Source: CAZSBB01 sp964605235 (GTDB taxonomy: Bacteria; Planctomycetota; Phycisphaerae; Phycisphaerales; Phycisphaeraceae). Taken from it: a stretch of 64,000 nucleotides of DNA. Shown here in pieces: positions 8,540 to 16,282 of this stretch. A program made the position numbers and the translations under genes. The notes beneath the pieces are model-generated. The model had not been told where the DNA came from. It saw only the letters and a program-made list of their open reading frames with translations, and made no database searches. Each line of letters starts with the position of its first letter. The stretch's first letter is position 1. The stretch lies in NCBI GenBank assembly GCA_964605235.1, contig CAZSBB010000001.1, positions 124,001 to 188,000 on the forward strand, given 5' to 3'.

Positions 8540-10033
8540 ATGTTGTTGCTGAGTCGTTCGCTGTGTCGTGCGGCGGTGAATGTGCGGGAGGTGTTGTGTC
8601 GGCCGCGCCGGGTGCAAACGGAGCCGGTGCTGACCGCCGAGCATCCGTGGGAAGCCAACGGGGTGTATCTGCAAGGCTCGGTGCTGCGGGAGGACGATGG
8701 GCGTTACCGCATGTGGTACAGCGCGATCGGGGCGCAGCGGCGGGAGCAGCAATACGCTTGCGTGGCGGAATCGGCGGATGGGCTGCACTGGACCAAGCCG
8801 CTGGCGCGGGCGCGGGCGCATGGCGAGTGGGCGCAGACGAACATTGTGTATGGGCAGCGGTTCAACATCTCCGCGCCGTTTGTGGGGCGCTACCAAGAGC
8901 CGCGCGACGGGTATCGGTATTTCATGGCGTTCGACTCGCGCATCGAACAGCACGAGCAGCAGGCGGTGCCGCGCGTGGGGGGGCTGACTGAAGCTGATCG
9001 ACGCCGACTGATGCGTCACCCCAGCTACACGCCGGGGCTGGACTGGAACAAGTATTTCCTGAGTTCGCCGCCGACGTGGCGCGCCACCTATCTGGCGGAC
9101 TCGCGCGATGGTCTGACCTGGGAGCCGACCGACGGCCGGTACGCCATCGCGGGCCAAGCCGACGGCGATCATCCGGTGGTCTACGACCCGATCCGCCAGT
9201 GCTATCGCATGTACCTGCGCACCAACCGGGTGGATGAGAACGGCCAGCGCATTCGGCAGGTCATCACCGCCACCAGCCGGGACACCATCGAATGGACCCA
9301 CCCGGAACTGTGCTTGGAGTCGGACGCCATCGACGACCCGCGCGTGCGGCAGATTCACGGCATGATCGTCACGCATCATGCCGGGCTGTACATCGGGGTC
9401 ATCCAGATGATGGAGATCATCGAGGAGGTGCCCGGCTGGAATCCGCTGATGCCGTTTGAGCGGGCGCGCTTTCATGGGCAACTGGCGGTCAGCGTGGACG
9501 GCGTGCACTTTACGCGGGTGGCGGAGCGGGCGGAGTATCTCGGGACCGGCGCGGAGGGTACGTTTGATGCCGGCATGGTTCGGCCGGGCAGCATGTGGAT
9601 CGTCGAGGACGAGCGGATGCGGATGTATTACGACGGCCGACCTTACGCCCATGCGCCCAAGGAAGGGAAGGCAGCGGGTTTGTCGCCGCAGGTGGGGATC
9701 GGCGTGGTCGAGTCGCCGCGCGATCGCTTTGCGGGACTCACGCCGACGGATGCGACGCAGCCGGGGGAGGTGCTGATTGATATTCCCGCCGGGACGCGGC
9801 AGGTGACGCTCAATGCCGCAATTGGGGCTGACGCCAGCGTGCGGGTGGGGGTGCATCAGGCGGACAGTTCGCGCGTGCTGACGCATACCGCCGAGGGCTG
9901 TACGCCGGTGCGGGGGGATGGTCTGCGGCTGCCGGTGCGCTGGGGGGAACTGGATATGTTGCCCAGCCAAGGCGCCCAACTGCGACTGACGCTGCTGGGG
10001 CCGGCGACGGTGTACGCGGTGGACTTTGCGTGA
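8540..10033 (+). CDS. GH32/GH43-like five-bladed beta-propeller protein
   Basis: The 497-residue product resembles the planctomycete group of glycosyl hydrolases with a GH32/43/62/68-type five-bladed beta-propeller. Repeating blade phrases are visible: GRYRMWYSA, YACVAESADGLHWTKP, YLADSRDGLTWEPTDG, YDPIRQCYRMYLRT and MRMYYDGRPY. The last ~100 residues look like a small beta-sandwich, perhaps carbohydrate-binding. GGGAG lies 6 bases before the ATG. It starts 105 bases after the GH78-like gene on the same strand, so the two may be co-transcribed and act on the same glycan. I cannot pick out a full catalytic acid set with certainty, so activity is inferred. Confidence 0.6.
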   Translation: MLLLSRSLCRAAVNVREVLCRPRRVQTEPVLTAEHPWEANGVYLQGSVLREDDGRYRMWYSAIGAQRREQQYACVAESADGLHWTKPLARARAHGEWAQTNIVYGQRFNISAPFVGRYQEPRDGYRYFMAFDSRIEQHEQQAVPRVGGLTEADRRRLMRHPSYTPGLDWNKYFLSSPPTWRATYLADSRDGLTWEPTDGRYAIAGQADGDHPVVYDPIRQCYRMYLRTNRVDENGQRIRQVITATSRDTIEWTHPELCLESDAIDDPRVRQIHGMIVTHHAGLYIGVIQMMEIIEEVPGWNPLMPFERARFHGQLAVSVDGVHFTRVAERAEYLGTGAEGTFDAGMVRPGSMWIVEDERMRMYYDGRPYAHAPKEGKAAGLSPQVGIGVVESPRDRFAGLTPTDATQPGEVLIDIPAGTRQVTLNAAIGADASVRVGVHQADSSRVLTHTAEGCTPVRGDGLRLPVRWGELDMLPSQGAQLRLTLLGPATVYAVDFA

Positions 10034-10120
10034 GTTGTCGTGGTCGCCGGATAACGAGTTTGCAGCACGGGGCGGTTAGGTTGACAATGGCTCCCCCGCC
10101 GCATCTGTCAGGGGATTGCC

Positions 10121-10387
10121 ATGCCCAGATACGAATACCAGTGTGCCGCCAACCAGCGGCGGGTGGTGGTGCGCCATTGCAAGAGTCAGTCCATGCAGAC
10201 CTGGGGCGACCTGTGCGCCACCGGGCAGGTTGAAGCGGGCGCCACCTCGCTGGCGGCTCCGGTCACCATGGTCCAGCAACTGGCGTGCGGCAACGGCGTG
10301 GTGCATGCCCCGGGCGAATGCTGCGGCGGGTCGCACCATGATGACTGCGACGACCAGCATCAACACCCGCATCAGAACCAGCAATAA
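10121..10387 (+). CDS. Small FmdB-type zinc-ribbon-like protein with His/Asp/Cys tail
   Basis: The 88-residue protein begins MPRYEYQC, the start typical of FmdB-type zinc ribbons, and continues with the phrase TWGDLC seen in a bacterial variant of this family. The classic CxxC knuckle is not intact: C8 is followed by AANQRR and later cysteines are at 20 and 32. The last 25 residues are unusual, with ECCGGSHHDDCDD and a His/Gln-rich end, which could bind a metal. Function is unknown. A weak purine-rich stretch precedes the ATG. It stands alone between the propeller gene and the desaturase. Confidence 0.6.
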   Translation: MPRYEYQCAANQRRVVVRHCKSQSMQTWGDLCATGQVEAGATSLAAPVTMVQQLACGNGVVHAPGECCGGSHHDDCDDQHQHPHQNQQ

Positions 10388-10690
10388 TCACTTTAACTTG
10401 CGTTTATTAAAATAGTTATTTGATTCCAAAAACCAGATGACATCGCTCCTGCAGGTCGATGGATCTGGTGCTGCGCCAGCGTCGTTCGCGCGCTTTGCCG
10501 CTCTATTCAAGAGTGCAGATTCTGCAAATGCCATCGACACTCTGCCGATGAGTCCGTATACTTCCCCCCACTCGGGTATTTGAGAACTGGAACCATTCGG
10601 TTGCTCGGCTGACACGCGCCGAGTCGTTTTGTCAGGCCACGGTTGATTCTGTCTCACCTGCGCTGCCCGCCCGGCGCACCCCAATTGGAG
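10388..10690. other. 303-base non-coding leader before the desaturase gene
   Basis: I see no credible gene here. The first 40 bases are A/T-rich (TTTAACTTGCGTTTATTAAAATAG) in an otherwise GC-rich region and could hold a promoter for the desaturase. The rest is ordinary GC-rich sequence with no clear hairpin. Confidence 0.4.
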
Positions 10691-11740
10691 ATGATTGTGT
10701 CCGAAACCACCTCCCGCCTCGCTTACGCTCCAGCCATTGACCCCAGGAATCGTGTGCTGGATGGAGCGGTCACCGGCTTCATCATCCTGCTGCACCTGCT
10801 CTGCCTGCTCGGCTGGTACACCTTCTCGTGGTCCGGCCTGGTGCTCATGTTCTTCTTCGCGTGGGTCACCGGCTGCCTGGGCATCACCCTGGGCTTCCAC
10901 CGCCTGCTGACCCATACCTCCTTCAAATGCCCCCGCTTCGTCCGCTACTTCCTCTCCCTCTGCGGCTGCCTCGCCTGGCAGGGCAGCCCCGTCCAGTGGG
11001 TCGGCACCCATCGCCTCCACCACAGTGAGTCCGATCAGGAAGGCGATCCCCATACCCCCAAGCATGGCTTCAACTGGGCGCACATCGGCTGGAACCTCTT
11101 CCGCACCAGCAAAGACTTCAAATTCCAGCAGGCCGCCAGCGATCTGATGAAGGACCCCTTCCTGCGCTTCATGCACCGCTGGTTTGCCGTCCCGCAGTTC
11201 ATCCTCGCCGGCGTGCTCTTTGCCCTGGGTTACTACGTCGGCGAAGGTCGCCTGGGCCTGCCCGCCCACGCCCAGGGCGGCATCTTCCTGGGCACCAGCT
11301 GGGTCATCTGGGGCGTCGCCATCCGCACCGTCGTCGTCTGGCACGGCACGTGGTTCGTCAACTCCGCGGGCCACACCTGGGGTTACAAGAACTTCCGCAC
11401 CAAGGATGACTCGCGCAACACCTGGTGGGTCGCCATGCTCAGCTTCGGTGAAGGTTGGCACAACAACCACCACGCCTTCCAGCGCTCCGCGGCGCACGGC
11501 CTGAAGTGGTGGGAGTTCGACATGACCTACTTCATCATCCGCTCGCTCAAGCTTGTCGGCCTCGCGTGGGACGTGGTGCTGCCCGACTCGACCGCGATGG
11601 AACGTCGCTCCACCAGCAGCCCGGCCGCCGAGGATCAGGATCTCGTGCACGAAGCCGAGAAACGCATCAAGGCCGCCACCGACGCGGTGACCGAAGCCGC
11701 CGCCACCCTGGTCGCACCCCGGGCGCCCAGCCAGGGCTGA
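10691..11740 (+). CDS. Membrane acyl-CoA/acyl-lipid delta-9-type fatty acid desaturase
   Basis: This di-iron membrane enzyme introduces a cis double bond into fatty acyl chains. The 349-residue product has the three histidine boxes of the family: HRLLTH at 70-75, HRLHH at 107-111 and HNNHH at 257-261, with hydrophobic helices around 29-60, 84-98 and 170-230. The start is uncertain: GGAG at 10687-10690 touches the ATG at 10691 but lies six bases before an in-frame GTG at 10697, which may be the true start. A strong rho-independent terminator follows at 11777. The Ala-rich C-terminal 40 residues are unlikely to be catalytic. It probably adjusts membrane fluidity; the exact substrate and position are not readable. 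Confidence 0.9.
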   Translation: MIVSETTSRLAYAPAIDPRNRVLDGAVTGFIILLHLLCLLGWYTFSWSGLVLMFFFAWVTGCLGITLGFHRLLTHTSFKCPRFVRYFLSLCGCLAWQGSPVQWVGTHRLHHSESDQEGDPHTPKHGFNWAHIGWNLFRTSKDFKFQQAASDLMKDPFLRFMHRWFAVPQFILAGVLFALGYYVGEGRLGLPAHAQGGIFLGTSWVIWGVAIRTVVVWHGTWFVNSAGHTWGYKNFRTKDDSRNTWWVAMLSFGEGWHNNHHAFQRSAAHGLKWWEFDMTYFIIRSLKLVGLAWDVVLPDSTAMERRSTSSPAAEDQDLVHEAEKRIKAATDAVTEAAATLVAPRAPSQG

Positions 11741-11776
11741 CCCCCGGCAGATTCACCCACTGACCTGCAACAAATC

Positions 11777-11813
11777 AACCGCCCGGCGCGCTGCCACGCC
11801 GGGCGGTTTTTTT
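11777..11813 (+). terminator. Rho-independent terminator of the desaturase gene
   Basis: A 12-bp perfect stem (AACCGCCCGGCG with CGCCGGGCGGTT) with an 8-base loop is followed by a run of seven T. It lies 36 bases after the desaturase stop codon. Confidence 0.92.
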
Positions 11814-11997
11814 GTTGCAGTTTTGCCACCGATGAACACGGATGAAGAATGGGAGAGATGAAGGCAGGGATGGAAAACAAGATGAGAGCAGGTGAGTCGC
11901 TTGCTTGCGCTGTCACCCCGATGCAATGAGTTTGTCCAGCACCCCCGCCTGACCCGCTTGCGCCTCCGCATCCGCGCCACTCACATCTCACCCACCG

Positions 11998-13101
11998 TCA
12001 CGCCTCACTGACCGTCACCCGATGCGTCGGCGTCGGGCGCCCGGGGCGGAAGGCATTCACCTCCCCCACCTTGCTCCGCACCGGCGCCAAATCTTCGAGC
12101 ACGTGTTTGACCGCCCCCGCCAGCGTGTCCGGGTCCGCCTCGGCGCGGAGATTCACCGTCAGCTCCCCAGCGGTCAGCGGGTCCTTGAGCGTGTGCGTCA
12201 TCTGCGGGGCTGCTTCGGTGCGCGTCAGGCTGATCGCGCCCAGGTCCGGGCCTTCGCTGGGCAGCAACGTCATTTTGAGATGCGCGATCTCCACGCCCAA
12301 CTGGTCCAGCACCAGCCGGAGCTTGTCGGTGACTTGTTCCAGCAGCGCGTTGCCGTCGAAACTGGCGGCACTAGTGAGGCTGGCGGTGGTGTTGAGCCAA
12401 CCGAGCAGGGCTTCGCCGTCGGCATAGGTGTCGTAGTCCACCTCCATGGTCGGCCGATTTCCCAGTTGGTCCGCCAGCAGGGCGTCGAACCACGCTTCCA
12501 CGCCCTGGCCAGTCTGACAGGACACTTCAAAGCAGCGGGCGTGCGGGTACATTTTGCCCAGCGCGTCGCGCAGTTGCTCCCGCAGCGCCGGCTCGAGCAG
12601 GTCGATCTTGTTGATGACAATGCACTCCGCCTCTTCCAGTTGCTTGCGGTAAACGTACAGCACCTTTTCCGAAAAGCTCTTGCCCGGCCGCAGGCCCAGA
12701 ATGCGGGCGCAGCGGACCGGATCGACCAGCACGGACAGCGGCGCCACGTCGTAGTTGTCGCCATAGAGCTGACGCAGCGGATAGCTGACGGTCGCCTTGA
12801 GGTCGGTGCAGGAGCCGACGGGTTCCGCCAGCAGCACGTTGGGTGCGGTCTGGGCGGTCAGGCACTGCGTGGCGTCCATCAGCGAATTGAACTTGCAGCA
12901 GAAGCAGCCGCCGGTGATCTCCTCCACCGGGAAGCCGGCCGCACGCACACGGGCGGTGTCGACCAGATCGACGCTCTGATCATTGGTGATCAGGCCCACG
13001 GTGAGCTGGCGGGTTTGCAGATACCTGGCGAAGCGCACCATGGCGGTGGTTTTGCCCGCGCCCAGGAAGCCGCCGATCATGATGTAACGCGCTTTGGCCA
13101 T
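11998..13101 (-). CDS. CobW/G3E-family P-loop GTPase (metallochaperone type)
   Basis: G3E GTPases insert or traffic metals (Zn, Co, Ni) to target proteins. The 367-residue product has Walker A GFLGAGKTT at 11-19, the metal-binding CxCC motif as CFCC at 66-69 within EITGGCFCC, and the guanine motif NKID. A C-terminal CobW_C-like beta domain ends the protein. AAAGGGA lies 8 bases before the ATG at 13101, so I prefer this to an upstream ATG at 13119 that precedes the ribosome site. It starts 27 bases after the aquaglyceroporin stop, as the third gene of a padR-glpF-cobW operon. That context suggests metal or metalloid stress rather than cobalamin synthesis, but the metal is unknown. Confidence 0.85.
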   Translation of the reverse strand: MAKARYIMIGGFLGAGKTTAMVRFARYLQTRQLTVGLITNDQSVDLVDTARVRAAGFPVEEITGGCFCCKFNSLMDATQCLTAQTAPNVLLAEPVGSCTDLKATVSYPLRQLYGDNYDVAPLSVLVDPVRCARILGLRPGKSFSEKVLYVYRKQLEEAECIVINKIDLLEPALREQLRDALGKMYPHARCFEVSCQTGQGVEAWFDALLADQLGNRPTMEVDYDTYADGEALLGWLNTTASLTSAASFDGNALLEQVTDKLRLVLDQLGVEIAHLKMTLLPSEGPDLGAISLTRTEAAPQMTHTLKDPLTAGELTVNLRAEADPDTLAGAVKHVLEDLAPVRSKVGEVNAFRPGRPTPTHRVTVSEA

Positions 13102-13128
13102 GTCACTGTTCCCTTTCACGACTGAGGG

Positions 13129-14025
13129 TCAATTCGGCTCTGGATCATCCAGCGACGCCACCGGCTCAAGCGGTGCTGCAGTACAGTTCTGCGTTTCCGT
13201 CGGCGCTGGCGCAAAGGCGGGGCGCAGCAGCAGATCGTGCAGTCCGCCGCCCAGCAGGCCGCCGACGATGGGGGCGAGGATGTAGACGGTGAAGAAGCCG
13301 CCGCGTGGGCCGGGGATGGCGATGGCGCCCCAGCCGGCGAAATACGCCACCAGCCGGGGACCAAAGTCGCGCGCCGGGTTGAAGCACGCCTGGGTCAGCG
13401 GAGCCAGCACACAGACGAGGATGGTGATGGTCAGCCCGATGAAGGGCGCAAAGAGGGTGCCATGCGGGCGGTTGTGGTTCTGCGGGTCAGTCAGGGCGAA
13501 GATGAGGAACACGAGCACCGCGGTGCCGAAGGCTTCGGCGGTCATCGCCTGGAACAGGGAAACCTTGGCGTGATCGTGGGGCGTGGCGCCCAGGATGCCG
13601 GGGTTGGGGAAGTATTCGCCGAACATCATGGCGGAGTGTTCGCTGCCCGCTTCGCCGCGGACGATGCCGTGTTCCTGTTCAAACGCATGGATGACGCCGG
13701 AGAACAGGCCCAGCAGCAGCGCCGAGGCGAGGAACGCGCCCAGCAGTTGCGCCAGCAGGTACGCGGGGATTTTGTGTTTGGGGAAGCCGCGCCACACCGC
13801 CAGCGCCAGCGTGACCGCCGGGTTGATGTGGGTGCCGCTGATGGCACTGGTGGCGTAGATCGCCAGGGCGATGACCAGCCCCCAGACGATGGCGACGGAG
13901 AACAGGCCCTGCAGGGCGCCGGTGAGCACCGCGACAAAGACCGCCCCGGTGCCGAAGAACACCAGCAGGAAGGTGCCGATCAGCTCGGCGACGCATTCCC
14001 GCAGCAATCGGTTTGGGGGCAGCAT
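13129..14025 (-). CDS. glpF: Aquaglyceroporin (GlpF-type MIP channel)
   Basis: This 298-residue inner-membrane channel has both NPA signatures, HINPAV in the first half and FNPARDFGPR in the second. The aspartate after the second NPAR is characteristic of glycerol-conducting members rather than water-only aquaporins. Six helices and two half-helices can be traced. The last ~30 residues are a polar tail. AAGGA lies 6-7 bases before the ATG. The start overlaps the end of the padR gene by 46 bases, so translation is probably coupled. Aquaglyceroporins also pass arsenite and antimonite; paired with a Cys-rich regulator and a CobW protein this may be its role here. No glycerol kinase or glycerol phosphate gene is nearby. 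Confidence 0.9.
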   Translation of the reverse strand: MLPPNRLLRECVAELIGTFLLVFFGTGAVFVAVLTGALQGLFSVAIVWGLVIALAIYATSAISGTHINPAVTLALAVWRGFPKHKIPAYLLAQLLGAFLASALLLGLFSGVIHAFEQEHGIVRGEAGSEHSAMMFGEYFPNPGILGATPHDHAKVSLFQAMTAEAFGTAVLVFLIFALTDPQNHNRPHGTLFAPFIGLTITILVCVLAPLTQACFNPARDFGPRLVAYFAGWGAIAIPGPRGGFFTVYILAPIVGGLLGGGLHDLLLRPAFAPAPTETQNCTAAPLEPVASLDDPEPN

Positions 14026-14426
14026 AAGTCGTTCCTTGAAGCGGACTGCTCATCCGCAGCGCCGGGGCGCGCGACCTGGGTGATGACCAGAAGCAAATTG
14101 GCGACCGACGCCTGATATTCCTGCAAAGTGCCCGCCCACTGCACGAGGCACTGTCGGCCGGCGGGGGTCAGGCGGTAACAGCGCTTGGCGGGACGGTTGT
14201 CGTTGAACTCCATCGCCGACTCCAGCAGGCCGTCGCGCTCCATGCTTTTGAGGACGCGGTACACGCCGGTGGGGTCCGGCCGATGGCTGCGGTAGAGGCT
14301 CATCTCCGCCAGCCGCTGGACAATCTGATAGCCATGCCCCGGGCGCTCGGCGAGCGCCGCCATGACCGCCGGCTGCACCAGCCGCGCCAGCGTCTTGCCC
14401 GTACAGGGACAGTCGTTCAGGTCCAT
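13980..14426 (-). CDS. PadR-family transcriptional regulator with Cys-rich ends
   Basis: The 148-residue product has a PadR winged helix: LVQPAVMAALAERPGHGYQIVQRL, split across residues 17-40, then PDPTGVYRVLKSMERDGLL at 50-68. It has eight cysteines: a CPC pair at 6 and 8, C83, C93 and two CC pairs at 135-136 and 141-142, which could sense a metal or metalloid. It heads the padR-glpF-cobW operon. I chose the ATG at 14426 because homologous PadR proteins begin close to the CPC motif; an in-frame start at 14486 would add 20 unlike residues. A dyad overlaps the ribosome site (14427-14445) and may be its own operator. PadR membership is firm, the ligand speculative. Confidence 0.83.
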   Translation of the reverse strand: MDLNDCPCTGKTLARLVQPAVMAALAERPGHGYQIVQRLAEMSLYRSHRPDPTGVYRVLKSMERDGLLESAMEFNDNRPAKRCYRLTPAGRQCLVQWAGTLQEYQASVANLLLVITQVARPGAADEQSASRNDLCCPQTDCCGNASPS

Positions 14427-14445
14427 TAGTAGACTAGCTCCACTA
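14427..14445 (-). promoter_or_regulatory. Candidate PadR operator overlapping the padR ribosome site
   Basis: Read on the minus strand, TAGTGGAGCTAGTCTACTA ends next to the start codon. Its outer bases TAGT/ACTA are a dyad, and CTAGT occurs twice. The GGAG inside it is the likely ribosome binding site, so a bound regulator could block translation or late transcription initiation. This is a pattern observation only. Confidence 0.3.
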
Positions 14446-14542
14446 GGTTGAAGCGGAGTTTTACCCGCCGGCTGATCCTCGGTCAATCTGTTTGCGGTTC
14501 GTTGTTGGTGAGAAAAAAACCCCGGGAACCACCCGTCCTGCG

Positions 14543-14562
14543 CGCCGGGCTTCGGCCCGGCG
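14543..14562. other. Hairpin with TTCG tetraloop in the padR/HTH-GspE divergent gap
   Basis: CGCCGGGC-TTCG-GCCCGGCG is a perfect 8-bp stem closed by a C(UUCG)G tetraloop when read as plus-strand RNA. It sits about 80-100 bases upstream of the promoter at 14642 and upstream of padR. The role is unknown; it could be a structural part of a minus-strand leader. Confidence 0.4.
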
Positions 14563-14640
14563 GCATCCGACCCGATCGTGGGCCGGGGCCGGCGTACGAT
14601 GGCTGGGCGATGGCTGTGCGATGACGGCGCAAAAATTATC

Positions 14641-14680
14641 TTTGATAATCATTGTCTTAATGATATGATTTGATAATCAC
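14641..14680 (+). promoter_or_regulatory. Sigma70-like promoter overlapped by a Fur-box-like sequence
   Basis: TTGATA at 14642-14647 and TATGAT at 14664-14669 are separated by 16 bases, a good sigma70-type promoter. The same stretch contains TTTGATAATCA twice (14641-14651 and 14670-14680) and GATAATCATTGTC, close to half of the classic GATAATGATAATCATTATC Fur box. The A/T content stands out from the surrounding GC-rich sequence. It ends about 20 bases before the ATG at 14699. Confidence 0.55.
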
Positions 14681-14698
14681 CGCCGCAGGAGCCGCGCC

Positions 14699-16264
14699 AT
14701 GTCGCCTCGCCCCAGCCGTCCTCATCGCTCCAGCCGGGTCAGATCCGTCAGCGGCCGTGCCGGCGCGAAGCACGCCACGCCGGCGTCGCCCGCACCCGCC
14801 GCGGCGCCCGGCGACCTGCTGGCGCTCGATGAAGCAGTGGCGCTGCTCAAGACCTCGCGCCCGACCCTCTACCGCTGGCTGCGCACCGGGCAGATCAAAG
14901 CCGCCAAGATCGGCAAGCAGTGGCGCTTTCGCCGCGCGGACCTCGAGCGCTGTCTGGCGGGTCAACACCCGCCGGTGATCCTGCCCACGGACATCGGTCC
15001 CTTGCTCGACGACCTGCGCCACCAACTGGCGGAATTGCAGCAGCCGACCGACGTCGACGACCCCGACGCCGATGACAGCCTGCGCGCGGTCCTGCTGCTG
15101 ATCCGCCTGGCGCACGCCAGCCAGGCCAGCGACCTGCATCTTGAGGCCCTGCTGCTGGACGACCAGCGGGTGGCGGTGGCGCGCTGCCGCATCCATGGCG
15201 TGCTGCAGGAAGTCGCCCGCTTTGACATTCGTCTGCTCGACCACCTGGTGGACCGCTGCAAGACCCTGGCGGGTTGCAATGTCAATGACCGCGTGCGCCC
15301 GCAGGATGGCCGGACGCACCTGCGCGTGGCGGGGCAGACCCTGGACCTGCGCGTGTCCTGCCTGCCGGCGACGCTGGGCCCGACCGTCACGATCCGCCTG
15401 CTGGATCCCCAGGCGGTGTTGCTGTCGCTCGACCGCATCGACTACTCCCCCGAAGTTCGCCAGCACCTCGACCACGCGCTGCGTCAGTCCTGGGGTTTGG
15501 GGCTGATCACCGGGCCGACCGGCTCGGGCAAGACGACGGTGCTGTATGCCTGCCTGAACCAGCTCATCCATCCGGGCGTCAAGGTGCTCAGTGTCGAAGA
15601 CCCCGTGGAGTATGTGCTGCCGGGTGTGGTGCAGGTGCCGGTGCGGCCCAGCGAAGGCGTCACCTTCGCCGCCGCGCTGCGCTCGTTCCTGCGCTGCGAT
15701 CCGGATGTCCTCATGGTGGGTGAAATTCGTGATCTGGAAACGCTGCAAATCTGCTGTCAGGCGGCGCTCACCGGCCACCTGGTGCTAAGCACCCTGCATA
15801 CCCAGGACGCCGGCGAAGCGCTCCAGCGCTTGTTGGACATTGGCGTCCCGCCGTTCCTGGTGGCGTCGACGCTCAAGTTCGTGCTCGCGCAGCGCCTGCT
15901 GCGGGTGCTGTGTCCGCACTGCAAGCGCCCGGGCACGCCGCCGGCCGGATCGTGGGCTCTGCTGAACCGACTGGCGGGGCATCCGTCGGCGGTGGATGCG
16001 GGGCCGGGCTATTGCACGGCTGCCGGTTGTCCGCAGTGTGCCCAGACGGGTTACCAGCGGCGCACGGTGGTGGCGGAGCTGCTGACCATGACGCCGGCGC
16101 TGGGCGAAGCGCTGCGGCAGCAGGTCCCGGCCGCAGAGTTGCGCGCCATCGCCATGAGCCAGGGCATGACCTGTCTGGCGGCCGACGGATTGCGCCGCGC
16201 GCTGGCGGGACAGACGACGGTGGAGGAAGTGCTGCGGGTGGTGCCCACCGACGCGCCGGCTTGA
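14699..16264 (+). CDS. Excisionase-type HTH fused to GspE/PilB-type secretion ATPase
   Basis: The 521-residue protein joins a helix-turn-helix domain of the MerR/excisionase type at about 39-87 (LLALDEAVALL, SRPTLYRWLRTGQIKAAKIG, WRFRRADLERCL) to a type II/IV secretion ATPase. In the ATPase, Walker A GPTGSGKTT is at 272-280, an Asp box-like VLSVEDPVEY follows, then the Walker B region LMVGEIRDLETL and a His box TGHLVLSTLHT. Two CxxC pairs (CPHC and CPQC, about 404-450) form the GspE zinc finger. The N-terminal N1E-type domain of ordinary GspE is missing and replaced by the HTH. No pilus or secretion genes are adjacent. It may be a DNA-linked or regulatory relative. A promoter with a Fur-like box precedes it. 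Confidence 0.85.
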   Translation: MSPRPSRPHRSSRVRSVSGRAGAKHATPASPAPAAAPGDLLALDEAVALLKTSRPTLYRWLRTGQIKAAKIGKQWRFRRADLERCLAGQHPPVILPTDIGPLLDDLRHQLAELQQPTDVDDPDADDSLRAVLLLIRLAHASQASDLHLEALLLDDQRVAVARCRIHGVLQEVARFDIRLLDHLVDRCKTLAGCNVNDRVRPQDGRTHLRVAGQTLDLRVSCLPATLGPTVTIRLLDPQAVLLSLDRIDYSPEVRQHLDHALRQSWGLGLITGPTGSGKTTVLYACLNQLIHPGVKVLSVEDPVEYVLPGVVQVPVRPSEGVTFAAALRSFLRCDPDVLMVGEIRDLETLQICCQAALTGHLVLSTLHTQDAGEALQRLLDIGVPPFLVASTLKFVLAQRLLRVLCPHCKRPGTPPAGSWALLNRLAGHPSAVDAGPGYCTAAGCPQCAQTGYQRRTVVAELLTMTPALGEALRQQVPAAELRAIAMSQGMTCLAADGLRRALAGQTTVEEVLRVVPTDAPA

Positions 16265-16282
16265 CCGGCGTGGCAGCCGGGT

